In this document: in pieces, positions 58,561 to 64,000 of the stretch | How positions within the stretch are numbered: position 1 is the stretch's first letter | How the letters are laid out: each line of letters begins with the position of its first letter | NCBI GenBank assembly: GCA_024104275.1 | Contig: JAGGHK010000003.1 | Location: forward strand, 62,001-126,000 | Length of the DNA: 64,000 nt | Origin: Bifidobacterium sp. | GTDB taxonomy: Bacteria; Actinomycetota; Actinomycetes; Actinomycetales; Bifidobacteriaceae | Direction of reading: 5' to 3' | Translations under genes and position numbers: made by a program | Notes under the pieces: generated by a model | Told to the model about the DNA's origin: nothing | Database searches by the model: none | What the model saw: only the letters and a program-made list of their open reading frames with translations

Positions 58561-59220
58561 ATGACAGACACAGCGCAAACGGCGGGAAACGCCGAAAATC
58601 CGGAAAACAAAGTCACCGATATGTACGAATACGGCTATCGCAAATCCAATTACGGGCCGGACGAACTCGTCACGGACGCGCACGGCAACCCCATCAGCGT
58701 GGTCGACGCGATGATGAGCGCCAAAGAGGCCAGCGAGGCGCAAACCGTCACTCCGCACCTGTGCTACTACTCTCCGCGGATCCCCGGCAACACCGGCTCC
58801 GCCATCCGCCTATGCGCCGTGACCGGCACGATCCTGCATCTGATCGAGCCGCTCGGCTTCAATCTCAAAGACACAAAGCTGCGCCGCGCAGGCCTCGATT
58901 ACCACGACATGGCCCACGTCGTGCTGCACCCCGACTTCGATGACCTGGTGAAGTCCATGCCCGACTCGCGCTTCATCGCCTTCACCGCGCACGCCACCAA
59001 GCTCTACACCGACGTGCAATACCGACCGGATGACATCCTCCTGTTCGGCCCGGAGCCTGGCAACATCCCCGACCCGATGGACATCATGGCCGGCCCGCAC
59101 GTCGCCGAGCAGGTGCGCCTGCCCATGCGGCCGTCCTTGCGTTCGCTGAACCTCACCAACTGCGCCTCCATCGCCATTTATGAGGCCTGGCGCCAACTCG
59201 GTTTCAAAGGCGGAGAGTAG
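58561..59220 (+). CDS. trmL: tRNA (cytidine/uridine-34 2'-O)-methyltransferase, SPOUT family
   Basis: A 219-residue SPOUT methyltransferase of the TrmL (YibK) type, which methylates the wobble ribose of tRNA-Leu with S-adenosylmethionine. After a 60-residue extension not seen in E. coli TrmL, family blocks appear: SPRIPGNTGSAIRLCAVTG near residue 72, LLFGPEPGNIPD near 161, and SLNLTNCASIAIYEAWRQLG at the end, which forms the knot. TrmL is usually about 155 residues, so the N-terminal part is extra. The ribosome site is weak. Confidence 0.92.
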   Translation: MTDTAQTAGNAENPENKVTDMYEYGYRKSNYGPDELVTDAHGNPISVVDAMMSAKEASEAQTVTPHLCYYSPRIPGNTGSAIRLCAVTGTILHLIEPLGFNLKDTKLRRAGLDYHDMAHVVLHPDFDDLVKSMPDSRFIAFTAHATKLYTDVQYRPDDILLFGPEPGNIPDPMDIMAGPHVAEQVRLPMRPSLRSLNLTNCASIAIYEAWRQLGFKGGE

Positions 59221-59227
59221 AGACAGG

Positions 59228-59261
59228 CTCACATTTTTTGCGCGTCAAAAAATAATGTGAG
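59228..59261 (+). terminator. Terminator after trmL
   Basis: CTCACATTTTTTG pairs with CAAAAAATAATGTGAG (two-base bulge), starting 8 bases after the trmL stop. Its stem is almost the same as the one at 59343-59384. Confidence 0.75.
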
Positions 59262-59342
59262 TCAAACGAACAGAATCGAACATTCTCTCAGAGCCAAAAA
59301 CCCTGTAATTTCAATGCCTTTCGGCATTTTGCAATTTGTATT

Positions 59343-59384
59343 ACGACTCACATTTTTTTAACCGATTCAAAAAATGTGAGTCGT
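59343..59384 (-). terminator. Terminator after the UPF0210 gene
   Basis: ACGACTCACATTTTTT and AAAAAATGTGAGTCGT, ending one base from the stop codon at 59385. A near-perfect stem with AT-rich tip. Confidence 0.75.
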
Positions 59385-60749
59385 TCAGTTCTTGAAGCTG
59401 TGGATCGGGGCAGGGATGCGGCCGCCGCGGGTGACGAAGGCCTCGCACGAGGTCTGGTTGACGGAGATGATCGGCGCATAGCCCATAAGGCCGCCGAAAT
59501 TCGCAACCTCGCCAACGCCCTTGCCGTAGACCGGAATGACGCGGACGGCGGTGGTCTTCTGGTTGACCATGCCGATGGCGGCTTCGTCGGCGATGATGCC
59601 GGAAATCGTGGAAGCGGTGGTGACGCCGGGGATGGCGATCATGTCAAGGCCGACCGAGCAGACGCAGGTCATCGCCTCAAGCTTTTCGATGGTCAGGCAG
59701 CCGGAGGCGGCCGCGTCGATCATGTTCTTGTCTTCGGAAACCGGGATGAACGCGCCGGAAAGTCCGCCGACGTAGGAGGAGGCCATGATGCCGCCCTTCT
59801 TGACCTGATCATTCAGCATCGCGAGCGCCGCCGTGGTGCCGGGAGCGCCGACCTGGTCGAGGCCGATTTTCTCCAGGACCTCGCCCACCGAATCGCCGAC
59901 CGCTGCCGTGGGTGCCAGCGAAAGATCGATGATGCCGAAGGGCACCCCGAGCCGCTTCGAGGCCTCCTGCGCGACGAGCTGGCCGACGCGGGTAATCTTG
60001 AAGGCGGTGCGTTTGATGGTCTCGCACAGGAATTCGAAATCCTTGCCTTTCGCGGCGTCCAACGCGCGAGAAACCACGCCGGGTCCTGAAACGCCAACAT
60101 TAACGACCACATCACCTTCGGTGACGCCGTGGAAGCCACCGGCCATGAACGGGTTGTCGTCTGGAGCGTTGCAAAAAGCCACGAATTTCACGCAGCCGTA
60201 ACTGTCGTTGTCGCGCGTGGCGTAGGCGGTGTCCTTGACGACGCGGCCCAGAAGCTCGACGGCGTCCATATCGATGCCGGTTTTGGTGGAGCCGACGTTG
60301 ACCGACGAGCAGACGATATCGGTTTGTGATAATGCTTGCGGAATCGATTCGATGAGCATGCGCTCTGCAGGTGTCATCGACTTCGAGACCAACGCCGTGT
60401 AGCCGCCGATCAGGTCGACGCCGACTTCCTTGGCCGCACGGTCGAGCGCATGGGCGATCTTGACCAAATCCGCCGGCGACTTGCAGGAGCTGGCACCCAC
60501 CAGCGCAATCGGGGTGACGGTGATGCGCTTGTTGACGATCGGGATGCCGAAGTCGCGCTCGATGGCCTTGCCGACCTTCACCAAATCACGGGCCTTGTCG
60601 GTGATTTTGCGATAAATATTGTCGCAGACCGTATCCACGTCCGAGTCAGCACAGTCGAGCAGCGAAATGCCCATGGTGATGGTGCGCACGTCGAGCTTTT
60701 CCTGCTCGATCATCTGATTGGTCTCGTGGACCTCCATAATGTTCAGCAT
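59385..60749 (-). CDS. UPF0210/DUF711 family protein
   Basis: A 454-residue soluble protein of the conserved UPF0210 family, whose members are distantly related to pyruvate-formate lyase in fold but lack its glycyl radical site. Recognisable blocks: [15 protein letters not shown] near residue 23, [20 protein letters not shown] near 113, [37 protein letters not shown] and [20 protein letters not shown]. Function is not known. It is nearly always encoded beside the small ACT protein, as here, suggesting amino-acid-responsive control or a complex. Confidence 0.92.
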   Translation of the reverse strand: MLNIMEVHETNQMIEQEKLDVRTITMGISLLDCADSDVDTVCDNIYRKITDKARDLVKVGKAIERDFGIPIVNKRITVTPIALVGASSCKSPADLVKIAHALDRAAKEVGVDLIGGYTALVSKSMTPAERMLIESIPQALSQTDIVCSSVNVGSTKTGIDMDAVELLGRVVKDTAYATRDNDSYGCVKFVAFCNAPDDNPFMAGGFHGVTEGDVVVNVGVSGPGVVSRALDAAKGKDFEFLCETIKRTAFKITRVGQLVAQEASKRLGVPFGIIDLSLAPTAAVGDSVGEVLEKIGLDQVGAPGTTAALAMLNDQVKKGGIMASSYVGGLSGAFIPVSEDKNMIDAAASGCLTIEKLEAMTCVCSVGLDMIAIPGVTTASTISGIIADEAAIGMVNQKTTAVRVIPVYGKGVGEVANFGGLMGYAPIISVNQTSCEAFVTRGGRIPAPIHSFKN

Positions 60750-60801
60750 TTGCTAACCTCTCTCATAAAAATCCAACCCGATTCTCTCGATACGGCACCT
60801 G

Positions 60802-60937
60802 TTGGCGCGCCAAGTAGGCCATTTTTTACAGAATCATACCCAATTCATGCATTTTTACGCCTCTTGGCGCGCCAAGAAGGCCAAAAAACACCACAATTAT
60901 CTTCATTCACGCTTTATTGGGCCTCTTGGCGCGCCAA
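60802..60937. repeat. Three evenly spaced TTGGCGCGCCAA palindromes
   Basis: Copies at 60802-60813, 60864-60875 and 60926-60937, each 62 bases apart. The flanks read AGG, GGCC or their complements with A/T runs, so neighbouring copies face in opposite senses. The array fills the gap (60750-61004) between the ACT and UPF0210 genes, which are normally close together. Confidence 0.92.
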
Positions 60938-61004
60938 CATCTTTAAAAAGAAGAGATCGGACGACGGGCGAAGACAATTGCTTCGAAATGAGTATCCTCG
61001 TCGC

Positions 61005-61277
61005 TCAGACGCGGTGCATCTTCGTGAAGATTTCCTCGCGCTGGCAGCGGATGCGCACGCCGATCTTGTCGCCCAACGCTTCAAGGCCGTCGACCAGCGC
61101 CGAGAATTCCTCGTCGGACTTTCCGTAGTCGATAATCATCATCATGTTGAAGAACCCCTCGATGATGGTCTGCGAGATGTCAAGAACGTTGACCTTGTGC
61201 CGCGAAAGGTAAATGCAGACCTGCGCGATAATGCCGACCGTGTCCTGCCCGACCACCGTGATGACCGCTTTATCCAT
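61005..61277 (-). CDS. ACT-domain protein, UPF0237 family
   Basis: A 90-residue protein made of one ACT domain (MDKAVITVVGQDTVGIIAQV, then NVLDISQTIIEGFFNMMMII), a small-ligand fold that usually binds amino acids. Length and sequence match UPF0237. ATG 61277 follows AAGGGG. It lies upstream of the UPF0210 gene in the same direction. The two form the common conserved pair, with the repeat array between them. Confidence 0.94.
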   Translation of the reverse strand: MDKAVITVVGQDTVGIIAQVCIYLSRHKVNVLDISQTIIEGFFNMMMIIDYGKSDEEFSALVDGLEALGDKIGVRIRCQREEIFTKMHRV

Positions 61278-61560
61278 GGAAACCCCTTAAACCGAATTGT
61301 GAAACCGCCGATGGCAAACGCCCGCCATACCGAATCCAAGTATAAATGAAGAGCGGGCGGCAAAGGTGATGACGTCCGGAATAATAACAAATAACAAAAA
61401 ATATTGGCTATTGGCAGCTGTGCAATCCATCGATAACCGATTGCGTAAGAGCCTGCCAAACCTGAACTTATCTCACTATCATTATTCCGAAATAACGATA
61501 TTCTTTACTTCATATATCACCATCACCCACACATGGCCTCAAGGAACACAGCCGGTGACT
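61278..61560. other. AT-rich gene-free interval
   Basis: No gene. It should contain the promoter of the ACT-UPF0210 pair and the 3' end of the mva transcript. No clear terminator or promoter was assigned. Confidence 0.4.
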
Positions 61561-62757
61561 TCAGCGATATTGCCGTTCGTGGTCTTTGACACTGGCCAGA
61601 TAGTGCGGTGCGCCGGCGGCAGGATCGCTGCGGCCGAGGTCCTGTTGCGAGCCGTCCGTCGCCAGCTCGGCGCTGAACATCGCCTCGTATTCGCTCATGC
61701 TCAGGCGCTCGCGATTATCCAGCAAGGTGCGGTGACCATCTGCATCCAAACGTTGACGGTAACCGGGTTGCAGCGTGCCGAAATACAGTTCGGCCACGGA
61801 GCCGGAACCGTAAGAGAACAGCCCGATGCGGTCACCGGGCTTGAGGCTGTTATCATTTTCGAGCAACGAGAGCAAGGCGAGGTAAATCGAGCCGGTATAG
61901 ATGTTGCCGACCTCCTTGCCGTAGACGATGCTGTGCTCGAAACGCTCGGTCAGACGTGCGTAATCGGCTTCGGAAATCTTGCCGTTACCTAACGTTCGCA
62001 GGCCTTTGCGGCCCATTTTCGAGAACGGGATGTGGAATAGCAACGCCTGCAGGTTTTCGGGATTGGCCAAGCCCAGCTCCTGGGCCTTCTCCCAAAGTTC
62101 CTCGAACATGCCGACGTAGACTTCTTCGGAGAACTTGCCACGTGCGAAAGCGACGGTCGAATAGTTTGGACGCCAGAAGTCGCCGGTGCTGCGGCTTTCG
62201 TAAATGGATTCCGGCTCGATGACAAGGATTGCCGGGTCCCTGGTGACGAGCATCGCCACCGATCCAGCCCCTTGCGTCACTTCGCCGGGCGTATCGAGTC
62301 CGTAGCGCGCGATATCGGAGGCGATGACCAGAGCCTTGCGTCCGGGATGGCTGCGCACGTAATCGCAGGCGAGCTGGATGCCGGCGGTCGCGCCGTAACA
62401 GGCTTCCTTGATTTCGATGGCGCGGAGATTGCCAGTCAGCTTCAGCAGGTCTTGGACGAACAGCGCGGCGGCCTTGGATTGGTCAATGCCGCTTTCGGTA
62501 GCGACCACCAAGAGGCCGATTTCCTGACGTTCACCGTCAGTCAGCATCGCTTCGGCGGCGTTGGCGGCCATGGCGACGATGTCCTGGTCCAACGCTGCGA
62601 CCGACATTTTACTTTGCCCGATGCCAACCAGATATTTATTCGAATCCACCCCGCGGGCTTCGGCCAAGTCAATCAGGTCAAGATAGTGGTTGGGCGTATA
62701 GAAATTGATTTTGTCGATGCCGACCTTAACGCTATCGGTTGGTTTGCTCTCCTGCAT
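61561..62757 (-). CDS. mvaS: Hydroxymethylglutaryl-CoA synthase
   Basis: A 398-residue HMG-CoA synthase, which joins acetyl-CoA and acetoacetyl-CoA in the mevalonate route to isoprenoids. Catalytic residues are visible: Glu in VVATESGIDQSKA near residue 87, Cys in IKEACYGATAGIQLA near 119 and His in FHIPFSKMGRKGLR near 241. TGSIYLALLSLLEN and IGLFSYGSGSVAELYFG are family blocks. Length is normal for bacterial MvaS. ATG 62757 follows TAGGAGCAATAAA. It follows mvaA by 162 bases. Confidence 0.96.
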   Translation of the reverse strand: MQESKPTDSVKVGIDKINFYTPNHYLDLIDLAEARGVDSNKYLVGIGQSKMSVAALDQDIVAMAANAAEAMLTDGERQEIGLLVVATESGIDQSKAAALFVQDLLKLTGNLRAIEIKEACYGATAGIQLACDYVRSHPGRKALVIASDIARYGLDTPGEVTQGAGSVAMLVTRDPAILVIEPESIYESRSTGDFWRPNYSTVAFARGKFSEEVYVGMFEELWEKAQELGLANPENLQALLFHIPFSKMGRKGLRTLGNGKISEADYARLTERFEHSIVYGKEVGNIYTGSIYLALLSLLENDNSLKPGDRIGLFSYGSGSVAELYFGTLQPGYRQRLDADGHRTLLDNRERLSMSEYEAMFSAELATDGSQQDLGRSDPAAGAPHYLASVKDHERQYR

Positions 62758-62919
62758 TTTATTGCTCCTATCCTATTGCCCGATATATCGAATTCGTATG
62801 CACCGGTTTCACCGTTATCAGCCTTACAACAGTGCCAGAAAACGGCAACTTAACCACCCTCACAGTCCGTTTACCAATAGCAAAGCGGGATGCCCGGCTA
62901 AACATGGTCGTATAGCCCC

Positions 62920-64000
62920 TCAGCATGGTTGCGATCCGCGACGCAACCAACCCAGCAGCCGCCGGGCGGTTTCCAGATTGGCGTTGGCCGGATCGGCACG
63001 GAGCCCGGTAACCACTTGCGCCAGTTCCTCCGGCCCAGCTCCGGCAGACATCGCGAGGCTTTTGAACTGCAGGTTCATGTGGCCTTCCTGAATGCCGCGC
63101 GTCACCAGCGCCCGCACCGCGGCGAGGTTAGAGGCAAGACCGACACTGGCCACGATGGCCATCAGCCGCGAGGCGTCAGGGTTGTTCAGCAGTTTCAGGC
63201 TGAGCTTGGCCATCGGCAACGTTGACATGGCGCCACCGACACTGCCCAACGGCAACGGAATATCGATGCGACCGACCAGCTGGCGACGCTCTTCGTCGAT
63301 AGTCCATTTCGTCCACGTCCGGTGTTGCTCGTTGAAGTCGGCGTAGGCAGCGGCGTTGATATTCCTGGTATCGTTGCCAGTCGCCAGCACCACTGCGTTG
63401 ATGCCGTTCATGACGCCTTTGTTGTGAGTGGCCGAACGCAACGGCGAGATTTGCGCGAACCGGGCCGCCGCGACGATACGGCGCGCGACCTGTTCCCCCT
63501 CCATGTCACGGGTCGGCAGATTATCGAAATCGATACGCGCCTCGGCTTGCGCACGCTGGTTTTCGGTATTGTTGGAAAGTATCGCCATCAAAAGGTCAAG
63601 CCCGTCAAGCCGTTCGGCACAATACCTTGCAACCGCCTCGGCGATGGTATTGACCACATTCGCACCCATCGCGTCGCCCGGGTCAATCAGCAAGTCGATT
63701 TCCGAGAATCCTTCGTCACTTCGGGCGACACTGATGTTGCGCAGCCCTCCCCCGTGCCCCTGAAGACTCGGGTGCGACTCGTGCGCGACTTTGCGTATTT
63801 CCGCTTCATTGTCATGCACAAACGTTCGCAGAACCTCGAAATCCGATGAAACACCGGTAAATACGACCTGTGCTGTGATGCCGTCGCGGTGCACCGATGT
63901 GCGGAAGCCGCCCGCACGGGCGATACGATGTGCCGCGTTGCTGGCGGCGGCGATCACCGACGGCTCCTCGACGGCCATCGGTACCTGCAACGCCTCGCCA
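62920..64000 (-). CDS. mvaA: Hydroxymethylglutaryl-CoA reductase, class II (5' end cut by window)
   Basis: 360 codons are visible; the N-terminal part lies beyond the right edge. The protein reduces HMG-CoA to mevalonate. Class II landmarks: VPMAVEEPSVIAAASNAA (substrate-binding Glu) at the visible start, IDPGDAMGANVVNT (nucleotide-binding DAMGAN), ATHNKGVMNGINAVV (catalytic Lys), VASVGLASNLAAVRAL and IQEGHMNLQ (catalytic His) near the C-terminus. The frame stays open through position 64000. With mvaS it shows that isoprenoids are made by the mevalonate pathway. Confidence 0.96.
   Translation of the reverse strand, partial: GEALQVPMAVEEPSVIAAASNAAHRIARAGGFRTSVHRDGITAQVVFTGVSSDFEVLRTFVHDNEAEIRKVAHESHPSLQGHGGGLRNISVARSDEGFSEIDLLIDPGDAMGANVVNTIAEAVARYCAERLDGLDLLMAILSNNTENQRAQAEARIDFDNLPTRDMEGEQVARRIVAAARFAQISPLRSATHNKGVMNGINAVVLATGNDTRNINAAAYADFNEQHRTWTKWTIDEERRQLVGRIDIPLPLGSVGGAMSTLPMAKLSLKLLNNPDASRLMAIVASVGLASNLAAVRALVTRGIQEGHMNLQFKSLAMSAGAGPEELAQVVTGLRADPANANLETARRLLGWLRRGSQPC

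Noticed and set aside
60802-60937. CRISPR or IS element
   Set aside because: Only the 12-base palindrome is shared and the spacers are AT-rich; no transposase or cas gene nearby.

Overview
The window is a GC-rich stretch of chromosome from a Bifidobacterium-type actinobacterium. This rests on the RpoB/RpoC sequences, the mevalonate genes mvaA/mvaS in place of an MEP signature, the Ser/Thr kinase-FN3-MoxR-DUF58-transglutaminase-PP2C operon described in bifidobacteria as the PFNA cluster, and a sortase (LPXTG) surface-protein remnant. The species was not determined. The sequence seems to be ordinary chromosome: no phage, plasmid, IS transposase, rRNA, tRNA or CRISPR array was recognised.

Layout. 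1-3.4 kb: a partial FHA protein with a C-terminal LRV-like motif, then rplL-rplJ behind an L10 leader RNA with an attenuator-like terminator (all minus strand). 3.4-10.8 kb: a purine permease, the phosphate importer pstSCAB and an MTA/SAH nucleosidase. 11.1-13.7 kb: two paralogous class I DAHP synthases, preceded by a cluster of six hairpins. 14-22.8 kb: C1 aminopeptidase, DivIVA/Scy-like coiled-coil protein, pyroglutamyl peptidase, a YfiH/laccase-domain protein with a large insert, a U32 peptidase-family protein and an aldo/keto reductase.

23.2-39.1 kb is the centrepiece: a plus-strand membrane signalling operon of a Ser/Thr kinase with an external FN3-like domain, a 2036-residue FN3/Ig-like surface protein, a 51-codon ORF coupled to both neighbours by ATGA overlaps, MoxR ATPase, DUF58 protein, a transglutaminase-fold membrane protein lacking all three canonical catalytic residues, and a PP2C phosphatase. 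An LRV protein and a convergent FHA protein follow. Kinase, phosphatase and phosphothreonine-reading FHA domain form a plausible write/erase/read set, and the fused FHA-LRV protein at 1-1730 links the last two.

39.5-47.3 kb holds rpoC and rpoB. 47.6-55 kb is an accessory zone: a toxin-antitoxin-like pair with a leaderless promoter, a decayed BspA-like LPXTG protein with an in-frame stop, a DUF234-type ATPase with a hairpin across its ribosome site, a TetR-DUF5692 pair with paired operators, and a truncated, frameshifted NADH dehydrogenase. 55-64 kb returns to core functions: mutY (three of four Fe-S cysteines missing), fucO with a CRP-like palindrome, trmL, the UPF0210/ACT pair, and mvaS-mvaA running off the right edge. 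Dispersed intergenic palindromes (GAAAAGCACC, TTGGCGCGCCAA and TTCCGTGCTGC families) occur throughout.
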